A DNA stretch of 64,000 nucleotides from Mesosutterella multiformis (GCF_003402575.1 NZ_BGZJ01000001.1:558001-622000); one strand, 5' to 3'; positions 36,653 through 52,684 are shown, counted from the first letter of the stretch. Numbers and translations: made by a program. The notes: a model not told the origin generated them from the letters alone.

Positions 36653-37192
36653 TCAATTGCGGAACGGGAAGTTGAACCCGGCGAGCAGAGCCTTGGACTC
36701 TTCGTCGGTCTTCGCCGTAGTAGTAATACTGATGTTCATACCGCGGACAGCATCGATCTTGTCGTACTCGATTTCCGGGAAGATGATCTGTTCACGGAGA
36801 CCGATGTTGTAGTTGCCGCGGCCGTCAAAAGCACGGCCGGAAACGCCACGGAAGTCACGAACGCGCGGGAAGGCGATCGTCACGAGGCGGTCCAGGAAGT
36901 CATACATACGCTCGCCGCGCAGCGTGACCATGCAGCCGATCGGCATGCCTTCGCGGATCTTGAAGTTCGCGATGGCCTTGCGGGTGTACGTGATAACCGG
37001 CTTCTGGCCAGCGATCTTGGTCATATCGCCAACGGCGTTGTCGACGACCTTCTTATCATTCACCGCTTCGCCAACACCCATGTTCAGGGTGATCTTGGTG
37101 ATGCGGGGCACTTCCATAATGGACTTGTAGCCGAACTTCTTGGTCAGTTCGGGAACAATCTTTTCGGAGTACAGAGTATGAAAACGAGACAT
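36653..37192 (-). CDS. rplE: 50S ribosomal protein L5
   Basis: 5S rRNA-binding protein of the central protuberance. The 179 residues include [19 protein letters not shown], the [22 protein letters not shown] core and the [19 protein letters not shown] loop. Same length as in E. coli. Spaced 9 bp from rplX. Confidence 0.98.
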   Translation of the reverse strand: MSRFHTLYSEKIVPELTKKFGYKSIMEVPRITKITLNMGVGEAVNDKKVVDNAVGDMTKIAGQKPVITYTRKAIANFKIREGMPIGCMVTLRGERMYDFLDRLVTIAFPRVRDFRGVSGRAFDGRGNYNIGLREQIIFPEIEYDKIDAVRGMNISITTTAKTDEESKALLAGFNFPFRN

Positions 37193-37201
37193 CTTGACTC
37201 C

Positions 37202-37519
37202 TTACGCCTTGGCGCCGACGACAGAACCGTCCTTGAACACACGGACTTTCTTGCCATCAACGATCTTAAAGGACACGCGTTCACCCTTCTTGGAAGCCGG
37301 GTTGAACAGCATGACATTGCTCTGGTCGATCGGCATGGTCTTGTCAACAATGCCGCCAGGCTGATTGATCATCGGGTTCGGGCGGACAGCCTTCTTAACG
37401 ACGTTCACGCCTTCAACGAGGATTTGACGTTCATCAACGCGGGCAGTTACCGTGCCCTTGGTGCCCTTGTACTTACCAGTGGTAACGATGACTTCGTCAC
37501 CTTTACGGATACGCTGCAT
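37202..37519 (-). CDS. rplX: 50S ribosomal protein L24
   Basis: Assembly-initiator protein of the large subunit, near the tunnel exit. The 105 residues begin [20 protein letters not shown], a KOW motif, followed by [20 protein letters not shown]. Between rplN and rplE as usual. Confidence 0.98.
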   Translation of the reverse strand: MQRIRKGDEVIVTTGKYKGTKGTVTARVDERQILVEGVNVVKKAVRPNPMINQPGGIVDKTMPIDQSNVMLFNPASKKGERVSFKIVDGKKVRVFKDGSVVGAKA

Positions 37520-37530
37520 CGTTACGCTCC

Positions 37531-37899
37531 TTAGATCACTTCAGGAGCAAGCGACACGATCTTCATGAACTTCTCGGTACGCAGTTCGCGCGTGACCGGT
37601 CCGAAGATACGGGTGCCGATAGGCTCCTTCTTATTGTCAAGCAGAACGGCCGCATTCTTGTCGAAGCGAATGCAGGAGCCGTCCGGACGGCGGATGGCGG
37701 CGGCGGTGCGAACTACGACTGCGTCATAGACTTCGCCCTTCTTGACACGGCCGCGGGGGGCAGCGTCCTTAACCGTCACTTTGATAATGTCACCAACGGT
37801 GGCATAGCGACGCTTTGAGCCGCCAAGCACCTTGATACACATTACTGAACGAGCGCCGGTGTTGTCGGCGACGTCCAGATTGGTTTGCATCTGAATCAT
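37531..37899 (-). CDS. rplN: 50S ribosomal protein L14
   Basis: Large-subunit protein at the subunit interface. The 122 residues ([20 protein letters not shown], then [13 protein letters not shown] and the C-terminal [13 protein letters not shown]) match E. coli L14 in length and pattern. First gene of the spc-type unit; 506 bp without a gene separate it from rpsQ and contain two good promoters. Confidence 0.98.
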   Translation of the reverse strand: MIQMQTNLDVADNTGARSVMCIKVLGGSKRRYATVGDIIKVTVKDAAPRGRVKKGEVYDAVVVRTAAAIRRPDGSCIRFDKNAAVLLDNKKEPIGTRIFGPVTRELRTEKFMKIVSLAPEVI

Positions 37900-38046
37900 G
37901 GCTACAAATACCCAACTTATGCCGCAAAATGCGGACAGTATTGGTCCCGTACGGGAGAAAGCTGGAACAGTTCAATGTAGGAAACATCGGCCATCCCAAC
38001 TGTGAGCTGACTTTTCAAAAAGCATTCTTGAAAAGTAGAGTCTAGG

Positions 38047-38075
38047 ATTATGCCCTAAATTTTCAATGTTTGCAA
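38047..38075 (-). promoter_or_regulatory. spc promoter candidate P2
   Basis: Minus strand TTGCAA (38070-38075), spacer 17 bp, CATAAT (38047-38052). Nearest to rplN of the two candidates. Confidence 0.6.
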
Positions 38076-38234
38076 CTCGAGGCCGCCAGTTTCATCGGGA
38101 CCGATTTGATAACAGGGTCAACCAGTTAGGAAGACGACTGCTACCTCGGTTTCTGCAGTCTTTCACAGCCTTTTGAGGGACTTCAGAGAAAAGAAAACTC
38201 TCTCAGACTGATTTCGGGACTGCAAGAATCGAGC

Positions 38235-38263
38235 AGTATAGTTGATCTTCCCAAGTGTTGCAA
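38235..38263 (-). promoter_or_regulatory. spc promoter candidate P1
   Basis: Minus strand TTGCAA (38258-38263), spacer 17 bp, TATACT (38235-38240). Lies just after the S10 operon terminator, so it can restart transcription for rplN and the genes behind it. Confidence 0.65.
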
Positions 38264-38342
38264 CGAGGAAAGCGTACTTTTTTGAGCTGAAAGGAATTTT
38301 CAGCTCCCCTTTCCATTTTTCCCAGGACTCTCCAGGCAAATT

Positions 38343-38380
38343 AAAAGCGCCGGCAGAATTTCTTCTGACCGGCGCTTCCA
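38343..38380 (-). terminator. Terminator at the end of the S10 operon (after rpsQ)
   Basis: On the minus strand AAGCGCCGG and CCGGCGCTT (extended inside by CAGAA/TTCTG) form a long stem followed by TTAATTT, 25 bp after the rpsQ stop. It separates S10 from spc transcription. Confidence 0.8.
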
Positions 38381-38405
38381 GATTCAATATCTGCCGAGGC
38401 AGGTA

Positions 38406-38681
38406 TTAGATCTTAACAGCCTTGTGCACGATGCGGACGAGGTTCCAGTGAACCGTCTTGGAAATCGGGCGGGTAGCCGCGATTTCAACCGTATCGCCTT
38501 CCGCTGCGGAATTGGCTTCGTCATGCACGTGGACCTTGTTGGTCTTCGTGACATACTTGCCATACAGCGGATGCTTGACGCGACGCTCAACCAGGACGGT
38601 GATCGTCTTGTCCATCTTGTCGCTCACCACCACGCCCGTGAGGGTGTGGCCGAGAGTCTTTTCAACTTTTTCTTCGGTCAT
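38406..38681 (-). CDS. rpsQ: 30S ribosomal protein S17
   Basis: Early-assembly 16S rRNA-binding protein. The 91 residues include [31 protein letters not shown], the OB-fold core of S17. Its start overlaps the rpmC stop by one base. Last gene of the S10 unit, followed by a terminator. Confidence 0.98.
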   Translation of the reverse strand: MTEEKVEKTLGHTLTGVVVSDKMDKTITVLVERRVKHPLYGKYVTKTNKVHVHDEANSAAEGDTVEIAATRPISKTVHWNLVRIVHKAVKI

Positions 38682-38872
38682 TATTTAGCCACCTTCTGAG
38701 CGAGAATCGTCTTGATACGCGCGATTTCGTGACGCGTATTGCGAATCTGGTTGGTGTTATGAAGCTGCTGCGTGGCCTTCTGCAGGCGGAGCTTGAAAAG
38801 GGCTTCGCCCTGTTCGTTCAGCTCTTTCTTAAGTCCAGCTACGTCGAGCTCTTTCAGTTCTTTAACGTCCAT
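38681..38872 (-). CDS. rpmC: 50S ribosomal protein L29
   Basis: Two-helix protein at the tunnel exit, part of the docking site for trigger factor and SRP. The 63 residues contain [21 protein letters not shown] and the conserved [13 protein letters not shown]. Spaced 12 bp from rplP. Confidence 0.97.
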   Translation of the reverse strand: MDVKELKELDVAGLKKELNEQGEALFKLRLQKATQQLHNTNQIRNTRHEIARIKTILAQKVAK

Positions 38873-38884
38873 TGCCGTCTCTCC

Positions 38885-39301
38885 TTACATGCCGATCTGG
38901 CGAACAACGAACGTGGTCTTCACCGGCAGCTTGGCAGCAGCCAGGGCAAAGGCTTCACGAGCCACGGACTCATCCACGCCGTCCATTTCATAGAGCACAC
39001 GACCCGGCTGAATCTGGGCGACCCAGTATTCAGGATTGCCCTTACCGTTGCCCATACGAACTTCAGCGGGCTTGGTGGAAATGGGCTTGTCCGGGAAGAT
39101 GCGGATCCATACACGACCACCACGCTTAATGTGGCGGGTAATCGCACGACGGGCCGCCTCAATCTGACGGGCCGTGATGCGACCGCGTTCGAGCGCCTTC
39201 AGGCCGAAGTCGCCGAATGCAACATTCGCGCCGCGCGTGGCCAGGCCGGGATTACGGCCCTTCTGGTCCTTGCGGTACTTAGTGCGGTTGGGTTGCAGCA
39301 T
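38885..39301 (-). CDS. rplP: 50S ribosomal protein L16
   Basis: Large-subunit protein near the A site. The 138 residues start [20 protein letters not shown] and contain [25 protein letters not shown] and the tunnel-side [15 protein letters not shown]. The arginine in [13 protein letters not shown] corresponds to the C-terminal helix. 3 bp after rpsC. Confidence 0.98.
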   Translation of the reverse strand: MLQPNRTKYRKDQKGRNPGLATRGANVAFGDFGLKALERGRITARQIEAARRAITRHIKRGGRVWIRIFPDKPISTKPAEVRMGNGKGNPEYWVAQIQPGRVLYEMDGVDESVAREAFALAAAKLPVKTTFVVRQIGM

Positions 39302-39304
39302 TGC

Positions 39305-40084
39305 TTATTCTCCGTCTTTGGCCGGAGCCGCAGCTTCAGCCTCATTGTTACGACGCGCAGAGCCGCGGCGAGCACCCGTACGGGCCGGACGATCGCCGTT
39401 GTTGCGACGGCCACGACGACCTTCGCGTTCAGGAGCCGGTTCCATCGCGGCATCGACACCAAAATCGTCACCCTTGTAGATCCAAACCTTGACACCCACC
39501 ACACCGTAGGTGGTGTGGGCTTCGGCAAAGCCGTAGTCAATGTTGGCACGAAGGGTCTGAAGCGGCACACGGCCTTCGCGGTACCATTCGGTACGGGCGA
39601 TTTCAGCGCCATTCAGACGACCAGAGGACATGATCTTGATGCCCTTGGCACCGAGACGCATCGCGTTCTGCATAGCGCGCTTCATGGCGCGGCGGAACAT
39701 AATGCGCTTCTCGAGCTGCTGGGTGATGGACTCAGCAACGAGCTTGGCGCACAGATCAGGACGGCGGATTTCTTCGATGTCGACGTGAACAGGCACGCCC
39801 ATCATCTTCTGAACTTCAGCCTTCAGGACCTCGATATCAGCACCCTGCTTGCCGATCACAATGCCCGGACGGGCCGTGTAGATCGTGATGCGGGCGTTGT
39901 TAGCCGGACGCTCGATGAGGATACGGCCAACAGAGGCGTTCTTCAGCTTCTTTTCCAGGAAGCTGCGAACCTTCAGATCTTCACCCAGCGTGCGGGAGAA
40001 GTTGCGGCCAACCGCATACCAGTGAGACGTCCAGTTGCGCGTCACCGGAAGACGGAAGCCGTTGGGATTAATTTTCTGACCCAT
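39305..40084 (-). CDS. rpsC: 30S ribosomal protein S3
   Basis: mRNA entry-channel protein with helicase activity on structured mRNA. The 259 residues include a KH domain ([25 protein letters not shown]) and the S3 C-terminal domain ([30 protein letters not shown]). The tail after about residue 215 is basic and Arg/Ala-rich, making the protein longer than E. coli S3 (233 aa), as in other betaproteobacteria. Confidence 0.98.
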   Translation of the reverse strand: MGQKINPNGFRLPVTRNWTSHWYAVGRNFSRTLGEDLKVRSFLEKKLKNASVGRILIERPANNARITIYTARPGIVIGKQGADIEVLKAEVQKMMGVPVHVDIEEIRRPDLCAKLVAESITQQLEKRIMFRRAMKRAMQNAMRLGAKGIKIMSSGRLNGAEIARTEWYREGRVPLQTLRANIDYGFAEAHTTYGVVGVKVWIYKGDDFGVDAAMEPAPEREGRRGRRNNGDRPARTGARRGSARRNNEAEAAAPAKDGE

Positions 40085-40093
40085 AATTCACCT

Positions 40094-40435
40094 TTACTTA
40101 GCTTTCGCGTCACTGACCGTCACGAAGACGTGAGCGGTCTGCTTGCCGATCCGGCAACCGCGGCCCTTGGCGCGCGCCTGGAAACGACGCAGCGTCGAAG
40201 CCTTCTCGACGTAAATCTTGGAGACATACAGCTCATCGATGTCGGCACCAAAATTGTGCTCGGCGTTGGCAATGGCAGATTCCAGAGCCTTCTTGATGAT
40301 GACTGCAGCTTTCTTCTGGGTGAAGTTCAGGATGTTCAGAGCCTTATCCACGGGCTTCCCGCGGACGAGGTCTGCAACCAGACGGCCACGCTGGGCCGAC
40401 AGGCGCACACCGCGAACAATAGCAGTAGTTTCCAT
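40094..40435 (-). CDS. rplV: 50S ribosomal protein L22
   Basis: Large-subunit protein whose hairpin lines the exit tunnel. The ATG at 40435 gives 113 residues, [25 protein letters not shown] is better spaced for it than for the ATG one codon earlier. The beta-hairpin [19 protein letters not shown], associated with macrolide binding in other bacteria, looks ordinary. Confidence 0.97.
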   Translation of the reverse strand: METTAIVRGVRLSAQRGRLVADLVRGKPVDKALNILNFTQKKAAVIIKKALESAIANAEHNFGADIDELYVSKIYVEKASTLRRFQARAKGRGCRIGKQTAHVFVTVSDAKAK

Positions 40436-40444
40436 CATTTCCCC

Positions 40445-40717
40445 TTACTTCTTATCTGCAGCGGCAGTGTGACCATGGAAGGTACGAGTCATAGCAAATT
40501 CGCCCAGCTTATGACCAACCATGTTCTCATTGATGTACACCGGAACGTGCTGACGGCCGTTGTGAACGGCGATCGTCAGACCAATCATTTCCGGAACGAT
40601 GGTAGAACGACGGGACCAAGTCTTGAGCGGGCGCTTATCGCGGCTCTCCTGGGCCTTGGTAACCTTTTTCATCAGGGAAGCGTCTACAAACGGTCCCTTT
40701 TTCAGCGAACGAGACAT
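40445..40717 (-). CDS. rpsS: 30S ribosomal protein S19
   Basis: Small-subunit head protein contacting S13 and P-site tRNA. The 90 residues begin [19 protein letters not shown] and contain [22 protein letters not shown] and [15 protein letters not shown]. 10 bp after rplB. Confidence 0.98.
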   Translation of the reverse strand: MSRSLKKGPFVDASLMKKVTKAQESRDKRPLKTWSRRSTIVPEMIGLTIAVHNGRQHVPVYINENMVGHKLGEFAMTRTFHGHTAAADKK

Positions 40718-40727
40718 TTACGCCCCC

Positions 40728-41555
40728 TTATTTCCGATAACGACGCTGGACAATCATGTTGTCCGTGCGCTTGTTGTTACGAGTGCGATAGCCACGGGTA
40801 AGCTGACCCCAAGGAGTCACAGGCGCGCGACCGGTACCGGTCTTGCCTTCACCACCGCCGTGCGGATGGTCAACCGGGTTCATCGCAACACCACGGACCG
40901 TCGGGCGGATACCACGCCAACGCTTCGCACCGGCCTTGCCGAGTTCACGCAGGTTGTGGTCGTCGTTGGAAACCGTGCCGATCGTCGCGCGGCATTCAAT
41001 GCCGATGCGGCGGACTTCACCGGAACGCAGACGCACCTGAGCATACTCGCCTTCACGGGCGATCAGCTGAGCGTAGGAACCAGCAGCACGAGCAAGCTGA
41101 GCGCCCTTACCCGGGAAGAGTTCGACGCAGCAAATCGTCGTACCAACCGGAATATTGCGGAGCGGCAGGCAGTTGCCAACCTTGATCTCAGCTTCGGAAC
41201 CGTTCACCAGCTTGTCGCCAGCCTTCAGGCCCTTCGGGGCGATGATGTAGCGGCGTTCGCCGTCAGCGAACAGCACGAGAGCGATATGAGCGGTACGGTT
41301 CGGATCGTATTCGAGACGCTCGACGCGGGCGGGAATGCCGTCCTTGTTACGAACGAAGTCGACGATACGATAAGCACGCTTGTGGCCGCCACCCTTATGA
41401 CGAGTGGTGATGTGACCGTAGTTGTCACGGCCGTCAATGCGGTTCTTCTTTTCGGTCAGAGCAGCGAACGGCTTGCCCTTATGGAGTTCCGGGTGAACGA
41501 CCTTGACCATGTGGCGACGTCCAGCGGACGTCGGCTTCATGCTGACGAGAGCCAT
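40728..41555 (-). CDS. rplB: 50S ribosomal protein L2
   Basis: Large-subunit protein essential for the peptidyl-transferase centre and subunit joining. The 275 residues include [47 protein letters not shown] and the hallmark [14 protein letters not shown] with the conserved histidine. Its first base overlaps the rplW stop. Confidence 0.98.
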   Translation of the reverse strand: MALVSMKPTSAGRRHMVKVVHPELHKGKPFAALTEKKNRIDGRDNYGHITTRHKGGGHKRAYRIVDFVRNKDGIPARVERLEYDPNRTAHIALVLFADGERRYIIAPKGLKAGDKLVNGSEAEIKVGNCLPLRNIPVGTTICCVELFPGKGAQLARAAGSYAQLIAREGEYAQVRLRSGEVRRIGIECRATIGTVSNDDHNLRELGKAGAKRWRGIRPTVRGVAMNPVDHPHGGGEGKTGTGRAPVTPWGQLTRGYRTRNNKRTDNMIVQRRYRK

Positions 41556-41854
41556 TACTTCACCTCCTGCGCGAAGTTAATGTCCTGACCAGGCTTGAGG
41601 CACACATAAGCCTTGCGGACGTCGGAGCGACGACCCTCAAAGCGGCCAAAGCGCTTCTGCTTGCCCTTCAGGTTGATGACCTGGACGGATTCGACCTGCA
41701 CCTTGAACAGCAGTTCGACGGCGTCCTTCACTTCCTTCTTGGTCGCGTCTTTCACGACGCGGAAGGCGATCTGGTTATTCTTGTCGGCGAGCATCGTGCT
41801 CTTTTCAGAGACGATCGGGCCAACCAGCACCCTGTTAAGACGTTCCTGGCTCAT
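41555..41854 (-). CDS. rplW: 50S ribosomal protein L23
   Basis: Tunnel-exit protein, the main docking point for trigger factor. The 99 residues start [20 protein letters not shown] and contain [22 protein letters not shown] and the loop [22 protein letters not shown]. Overlaps rplD by 4 bp and rplB by 1 bp, so the three are tightly coupled. Confidence 0.98.
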   Translation of the reverse strand: MSQERLNRVLVGPIVSEKSTMLADKNNQIAFRVVKDATKKEVKDAVELLFKVQVESVQVINLKGKQKRFGRFEGRRSDVRKAYVCLKPGQDINFAQEVK

Positions 41855-42474
41855 CCCAGCATCTCCTCGAGCTTAGCGACCGCAGCCTTTTCAACCACAA
41901 CCTTCTTGTAGTGAATCAGGGACAGCGGATCAGCGTAACGCGGCGTGACGACAGAAACGTTCTTCAGATTGCGGGAAGCAAGGTAAAGATTGTCGCTGAC
42001 ATCGTTGGCAATAAACAGTGCAGAATCGGCAACACCCAGAGCCTTGGCCTTGGCAGCAAACGCCTTGGTCTTCGGGGTATCCACATCGAGAGAATCAACC
42101 ACGACGAGGCGGCCGTCAGCAACGAGCTTCGACAGAATCGAGGCGATCGCGGCGCGGTACATCTTCTTGTTGATCTTCTGGCTGAAGTTTTCTTCAGGCA
42201 GATTCGGGAAAGCACGGCCACCCTTACGCCACAGCGGAGAAGAGGTCATACCAGCGCGAGCGCGGCCGGTGCCCTTCTGCTTGAACGGCTTCTTGGTGGA
42301 ATGATGCACTTCAGCACGAGTCAGCTGAGCGCGGGTGCCCTGGCGGGCATTGGCCATGTAAGCGACGACGATCTGATGAATCAGGGCTTCGTTGTACTCA
42401 CGACCAAACACGGCGTCAGAAGCCGCAACCTTCGCGGTTTCCTGGCCCTGTTCATTAATAACATTCAGTTCCAT
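41851..42474 (-). CDS. rplD: 50S ribosomal protein L4
   Basis: Tunnel-lining protein; in E. coli L4 also represses the S10 operon through transcription attenuation and translation. The 207 residues hold the extended loop [15 protein letters not shown] and [24 protein letters not shown] and a globular Rossmann-like body. Six residues longer than in E. coli. The hairpin at 43172-43201 upstream of rplC could be its regulatory target (inference). Confidence 0.98.
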   Translation of the reverse strand: MELNVINEQGQETAKVAASDAVFGREYNEALIHQIVVAYMANARQGTRAQLTRAEVHHSTKKPFKQKGTGRARAGMTSSPLWRKGGRAFPNLPEENFSQKINKKMYRAAIASILSKLVADGRLVVVDSLDVDTPKTKAFAAKAKALGVADSALFIANDVSDNLYLASRNLKNVSVVTPRYADPLSLIHYKKVVVEKAAVAKLEEMLG

Positions 42475-42485
42475 TCGGTCGCTCC

Positions 42486-43130
42486 TTAAGCCTTGACAGC
42501 GGGACGAACAATGACCTGGCCATTCTTGGCACCAGGCACTGCGCCGCGGACGAGAAGCAGGCCACGGGCGGCATCAACGCGGGCCACAACCAGATTCTGG
42601 GTGGTGCGCTGCACATCGCCGAGATGACCAGCCATACGCTTGCCGGGGAACACGCGGCCCGGGTCCTGACGATTACCGGTAGAACCGGGAGAGTTCGTCG
42701 TAACCGAGTTACCGTGCGTAGCGCGACCGGACTTGAAGTGGTGACGCTTGATGACGCCGGCGAAGCCCTTACCAATCGTGTGAGCGGTCACATCGACCTT
42801 TTCACCGACCGTGAAGATTTCGACGCTCAGAGTCTGGCCAGCCTTGAATTCGGCGACCTTATCAGCATCAACGTGAAATTCTTTAAGAGAAGAACCGGCT
42901 TCAACGCCGGCTTTGGCGAACTGGCCCGCAAGAGCCTTCGTCACGCGGCTGGGACGGCGGGTACCAAACGCGACCTGGATCGCGTTGTAACCATCGGTAG
43001 CTTCCGTCTTAACAGCTGTGACTCGGTTGTTCGACACATCGAGCACCGTCACGGGAACGGAAACACCTTCCTCCGTGAAAATGCGCGTCATGCCGACCTT
43101 GCGACCAACAAGGCCAAGCTTATCACTCAT
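42486..43130 (-). CDS. rplC: 50S ribosomal protein L3
   Basis: Early-assembly protein close to the peptidyl-transferase centre. The ATG at 43130 gives 214 residues ([20 protein letters not shown]), with GGAG 7 nt upstream; the GTG at 43142 lacks a ribosome site. The glutamine that is methylated in E. coli L3 is present in [21 protein letters not shown]. First gene after the rpsJ-rplC promoter and hairpin. Confidence 0.97.
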   Translation of the reverse strand: MSDKLGLVGRKVGMTRIFTEEGVSVPVTVLDVSNNRVTAVKTEATDGYNAIQVAFGTRRPSRVTKALAGQFAKAGVEAGSSLKEFHVDADKVAEFKAGQTLSVEIFTVGEKVDVTAHTIGKGFAGVIKRHHFKSGRATHGNSVTTNSPGSTGNRQDPGRVFPGKRMAGHLGDVQRTTQNLVVARVDAARGLLLVRGAVPGAKNGQVIVRPAVKA

Positions 43131-43171
43131 TATTTTCTCCACCCCGGCTACGATTGGCCGGGACCGTTACT

Positions 43172-43201
43172 AAAAAACACCACCAATAGAGCCTTGGCGG
43201 C
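43172..43201 (-). terminator. Attenuator-like hairpin between rpsJ and rplC
   Basis: On the minus strand GCCGCCAA and TTGGTGGT pair (two G-T wobbles) around a 7-nt loop, then one G and TTTTTT. It lies about 40 bp before the rplC start and only a few bases after the predicted start of the rplC promoter, so it could act as an intrinsic terminator or attenuator. Confidence 0.65.
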
Positions 43202-43215
43202 AAAAAAGAGGTGCG

Positions 43216-43244
43216 ATTTTAACCCGATACAGAATTTCCTGCAA
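43216..43244 (-). promoter_or_regulatory. Promoter candidate for rplC and the following S10 genes
   Basis: Minus strand TTGCAG (43239-43244), spacer 17 bp, TAAAAT (43216-43221). It sits between rpsJ and rplC instead of before rpsJ, where the E. coli S10 promoter is found. Confidence 0.6.
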
Positions 43245-43264
43245 CCGGGCTGGTTCAAAGCTGA

Positions 43265-43576
43265 TTACTCAACCTTGATCTTGACATCCACGCCCGCGGG
43301 AAGATCAAGCTTCATCAGGGCATCAACGGTCTTATCCGTCGGATCAATGATGTCCATCAGACGCTGGTGCGTACGGATCTCGAACTGATCACGGCTCGTC
43401 TTGTTGACGTGCGGCGAACGGAGAATATCGAAACGCTGGAAGCGGGTGGGAAGGGGAACCGGGCCGCGAACGACGGCGCCAGTACGTTTGGCGGTATCAA
43501 CGATTTCCTGAGCGGACTGGTCGATAAGTTTGTAATCGTAGGCCTTCAGGCGAATACGGATGCGCTGGGACTGCAT
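43265..43576 (-). CDS. rpsJ: 30S ribosomal protein S10 (NusE)
   Basis: Small-subunit protein that also acts as NusE in antitermination with NusB and NusG. The 103 residues read [50 protein letters not shown] and [13 protein letters not shown], matching E. coli in length. A TATACT 6-11 bp before the ATG resembles a -10 but would give an almost leaderless mRNA; read-through from tufA is as likely. Confidence 0.98.
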   Translation of the reverse strand: MQSQRIRIRLKAYDYKLIDQSAQEIVDTAKRTGAVVRGPVPLPTRFQRFDILRSPHVNKTSRDQFEIRTHQRLMDIIDPTDKTVDALMKLDLPAGVDVKIKVE

Positions 43577-43599
43577 TTTCTAGTATATCCTGCAAAAAA

Positions 43600-43643
43600 G
43601 AACATAAAAAGAACAACAGGATCGGGAGTATATCCCGATCCTG
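43600..43643 (-). terminator. Terminator-like hairpin between tufA and rpsJ
   Basis: CAGGATCGGGA and TCCCGATCCTG form a perfect 11-bp stem with loop GTATA (positions 43617-43643), followed on the minus strand by TTGTTCTTTTT. It should end or reduce transcription of the str operon before rpsJ. Confidence 0.8.
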
Positions 43644-43694
43644 TGCATCATGTCAACTGATTTAGATCAGCTAACTGATTCTTTCGTAAAAGTA

Positions 43695-44888
43695 TTACTC
43701 GATGATCTTGGCAACGACGCCAGCACCCACCGTGTGACCACCTTCACGAATAGCGAAGCGCAGACCTTCTTCCATAGCGATCGGAGCGATCAGCGTCACA
43801 GTCATCGTGGTGTTGTCGCCCGGCATCACCATTTCGGTGCCCTCTTCGAGCTCGATCGTGCCGGTCACGTCCGTCGTACGGAAGTAGAACTGCGGACGAT
43901 AGCCCTTGAAGAACGGGGTATGACGGCCGCCTTCTTCCTTCTTCAGAACGTACACCTGAGCAGCGAACTTGGTGTGCGGGGTGATCGTGCCGGGCTTGGC
44001 CACAACCTGGCCGCGCTCGACGTCTTCACGCTTCGTACCACGCAGCAGGCAGCCGATGTTGTCGCCAGCCTCGCCTTCGTCGAGGAGCTTGCGGAACATT
44101 TCAACGCCCGTGCAGGTCGTCTTCTGGGTCGGCTTGATACCGACGATTTCGATTTCATCGCCGACGTGGATGATGCCGCGTTCCACACGGCCGGTCACCA
44201 CGGTGCCGCGGCCAGAGATGGAGAACACGTCTTCGATCGGCATCAGGAACGGCTTGTCGAGTTCACGGACGGGTTCCGGGAAGTAGGAATCCATCGTCTC
44301 GGCCAGCTTGAGGACGGACGGAACGCCGTACTCGGACTGATCGCCTTCGAGGGCGAGCTTGGCGGAACCGCGGATGACGGGGATGTCATCGCCCGGGAAC
44401 TTGTACTCGGACAGCAGTTCACGAACTTCCATCTCAACGAGCTCGAGCAGTTCGGGATCGTCGACCAGGTCGCACTTGTTCAGGTAAACGATGATGTTCG
44501 GCACGCCGACCTGACGGGCGAGCAGGATGTGCTCACGGGTCTGGGGCATCGGGCCGTCGGAAGCAGCCACCACCAGGATGGCACCGTCCATCTGAGCGGC
44601 GCCCGTGATCATGTTCTTCACATAGTCAGCGTGCCCCGGGCAGTCGACGTGAGCGTAGTGACGCTTTTCGGTCTCGTACTCAACGTGAGCGGAGTTAATC
44701 GTAATACCACGGGCCTTTTCTTCAGGAGCCGCGTCAATCTGATCATAGGCGAGAGCCGCGCCGCCGAACTTCTGGGCGAGGACGGTCGTCAGAGCAGCCG
44801 TCAGGGTGGTCTTGCCATGGTCAACGTGACCAATCGTGCCCACGTTCACGTGGGGCTTGCTACGTACATACTTCTCTTTTTCTGCCAT
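43695..44888 (-). CDS. tufA: Elongation factor Tu, copy 1
   Basis: GTPase delivering aminoacyl-tRNA to the ribosome. The 397 residues contain the P-loop GHVDHGKTT, switch regions [13 protein letters not shown] and DCPGHADYV, and NKCDLVDD. The product is identical to that of the second copy at 60836-62029. The genes differ at only about 12 positions, all near the ends. Located after fusA in the str operon; a hairpin terminator follows. Confidence 0.99.
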   Translation of the reverse strand: MAEKEKYVRSKPHVNVGTIGHVDHGKTTLTAALTTVLAQKFGGAALAYDQIDAAPEEKARGITINSAHVEYETEKRHYAHVDCPGHADYVKNMITGAAQMDGAILVVAASDGPMPQTREHILLARQVGVPNIIVYLNKCDLVDDPELLELVEMEVRELLSEYKFPGDDIPVIRGSAKLALEGDQSEYGVPSVLKLAETMDSYFPEPVRELDKPFLMPIEDVFSISGRGTVVTGRVERGIIHVGDEIEIVGIKPTQKTTCTGVEMFRKLLDEGEAGDNIGCLLRGTKREDVERGQVVAKPGTITPHTKFAAQVYVLKKEEGGRHTPFFKGYRPQFYFRTTDVTGTIELEEGTEMVMPGDNTTMTVTLIAPIAMEEGLRFAIREGGHTVGAGVVAKIIE

Positions 44889-44944
44889 TTTCTATCCTTG
44901 TTGGATTCGCGAAACTGATTGTTTATTTTATCAGTTACGCAAGG

Positions 44945-47047
<2,103 letters not shown>

Positions 47048-47113
47048 AGTTTGATTTGTCCTTTTCTGGACAGAAAATGGGGATTGCGCTTTTCTGTCCA
47101 GAACTTAAATGGA

Positions 47114-47584
47114 TTAGAAGCGGAAATGAGAGAAGGCCTTGTTGGCTTCAGCCATACGATGGACTTCGTCACGCTTCTTCACGGCACCGCCGCGACCTTC
47201 GGAAGCGTCGAGCAGCTCGCCGGCGAGGCGGAGCGGCATGGACTTTTCAGAGCGGCTCTTGGCAGCTTCACGGAGCCAGCGCATGGCCAGAGCCATACGA
47301 CGGACCGGACGGATCTCAACCGGAACCTGGTAGTTGGCACCGCCGACTCGGCGGCTCTTCACTTCAACCAACGGACGGACGTTATTGAGTGCAGTGGTGA
47401 AAACTTCCAGGGGGTCCTTACCGGACTTCTCTCCGATCTGCTTCAGGGCGCCATAAACGATGCGCTCTGCGACGGCCTTCTTGCCGTCCAGCATGATCAC
47501 GTTAACAAACTTGGTAATTTCAACGCTACCGAACTTAGGATCCGGCAAAACTTCGCGTTTTGGTACTTCACGACGACGGGGCAT
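47114..47584 (-). CDS. rpsG: 30S ribosomal protein S7
   Basis: Primary head-assembly protein; in E. coli S7 represses the str operon at the rpsL-rpsG junction. The 156 residues ([59 protein letters not shown]) match in length. The 139-bp rpsL-rpsG gap is long enough to hold a comparable S7 site. Confidence 0.98.
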   Translation of the reverse strand: MPRRREVPKREVLPDPKFGSVEITKFVNVIMLDGKKAVAERIVYGALKQIGEKSGKDPLEVFTTALNNVRPLVEVKSRRVGGANYQVPVEIRPVRRMALAMRWLREAAKSRSEKSMPLRLAGELLDASEGRGGAVKKRDEVHRMAEANKAFSHFRF

Positions 47585-47723
47585 AATTCCTCTCGTTAAA
47601 TATCTTCAGTCATTTTGGGCCTTTTCTGGCAGGCCTCGATTTCCAGCAGCCACATGATGCAGGCTGCGACTTACTCGGCACCTGGAGACCATTCTCCTCA
47701 TGCCGTTTAGCATCGAAAGCTGA
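47585..47723 (-). promoter_or_regulatory. rpsL-rpsG intercistronic region, possible S7 site
   Basis: No gene in 139 bp. On the minus strand it contains GAGGCCTGCC ... AAAAGGCC and other short pairings before a GAGAGGAA ribosome site for rpsG. In E. coli the equivalent region binds S7 and couples rpsG translation to rpsL; the role here is inferred from position only. Confidence 0.35.
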
Positions 47724-48101
47724 TTAGGCAGCCTTCGGGCGCTTCGCACCGTACTTGGAGCGGGACTGCTTACGATCCTTCACGCCCTGGGTATCCAGAG
47801 AACCGCGAACGATGTGGTAACGCACACCCGGCAGATCCTTCACACGGCCGCCACGGATCAGAACTACGGAGTGTTCCTGAAGGTTGTGGCCTTCACCGCC
47901 GATGTAGGAAATGACTTCGAAGCCGTTGGTCAGGCGAACCTTCGCAACCTTACGCAGAGCGGAGTTCGGCTTCTTCGGGGTGGTCGTGTAAACACGGGTG
48001 CAAACGCCGCGCTTCTGCGGGCTGTTCTTCAGCGCAGGGCTCTTGCTCTTATCATGCGTAAGAGTGCGAGGTTTGCGCACAAGCTGATTAATAGTTGGCA
48101 T
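47724..48101 (-). CDS. rpsL: 30S ribosomal protein S12
   Basis: Decoding-centre protein. The 125 residues carry [13 protein letters not shown] and [13 protein letters not shown] with wild-type lysines at the sites tied to streptomycin resistance in other bacteria. First gene of the str operon, with its own near-consensus promoter at 48235-48263 and a 127-nt leader. Confidence 0.99.
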   Translation of the reverse strand: MPTINQLVRKPRTLTHDKSKSPALKNSPQKRGVCTRVYTTTPKKPNSALRKVAKVRLTNGFEVISYIGGEGHNLQEHSVVLIRGGRVKDLPGVRYHIVRGSLDTQGVKDRKQSRSKYGAKRPKAA

Positions 48102-48115
48102 TAAAAACGTCCGTC

Positions 48116-48153
48116 AAAAAAACTTAAAAGTTTTGAAAATCAAAAACTTTTAT
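48116..48153 (-). promoter_or_regulatory. AT-rich hairpin plus T run in the rpsL leader
   Basis: On the minus strand AAAAGTTTTTGA and TCAAAACTTTT can pair, followed by AAGTTTTTTT, about 15 bp before rpsL. It resembles a weak intrinsic terminator inside the leader; the low GC of the stem makes function uncertain. Confidence 0.35.
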
Positions 48154-48234
48154 AGGTTTAACAATGCAAAAATCTTTCCTCTTCACGCGGTTTGGAGAAA
48201 CACTCCTCCCCTTGTGGTCGAGAAAAGACATGTG

Positions 48235-48263
48235 AGTATCGCCTTTAAGTGCGGAATTGTCAA
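48235..48263 (-). promoter_or_regulatory. str operon promoter (rpsL)
   Basis: Minus strand TTGACA (48258-48263), spacer exactly 17 bp, GATACT (48235-48240); among the best sigma70-type matches seen in the window. Upstream is A/T-rich, which may act as an UP element. Confidence 0.75.
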
Positions 48264-48328
48264 GTTCCAGACGAAAAATTTTTCGTTTAAGCGCTTGAAA
48301 TATATACCCCTTACGAGCGATCCCCTAT

Positions 48329-48364
48329 GAAAAAGGCCGCCGCAGGATTCTGCGGCGGCCTTCA
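48329..48364 (-). terminator. Terminator after rpoC
   Basis: On the minus strand AAGGCCGCCGCAG and CTGCGGCGGCCTT form a perfect 13-bp stem, loop AATC, then TTT. It ends the secE-rpoBC transcript and separates it from the str operon. Confidence 0.9.
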
Positions 48365-48389
48365 TAAGCCAGTGGCTTAAATGCGCGTC

Positions 48390-52670
<4,281 letters not shown>

Positions 52671-52684
52671 CTCGAAAACCGTCC

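Larger units (their letters stand above)
37900..38342 (-). promoter_or_regulatory. Long leader region of the spc operon (no gene)
   Basis: The rpsQ-rplN gap (506 bp including the terminator) holds no convincing gene on either strand. It contains the two promoter candidates listed separately, a hairpin CTTTTCAA/TTGAAAAG at 38011-38035 close to the start of the P2 transcript, and a small CCCGTACGGG palindrome at 37947-37956. Leader lengths would be about 330 nt from P1 and about 140 nt from P2. Confidence 0.5.
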
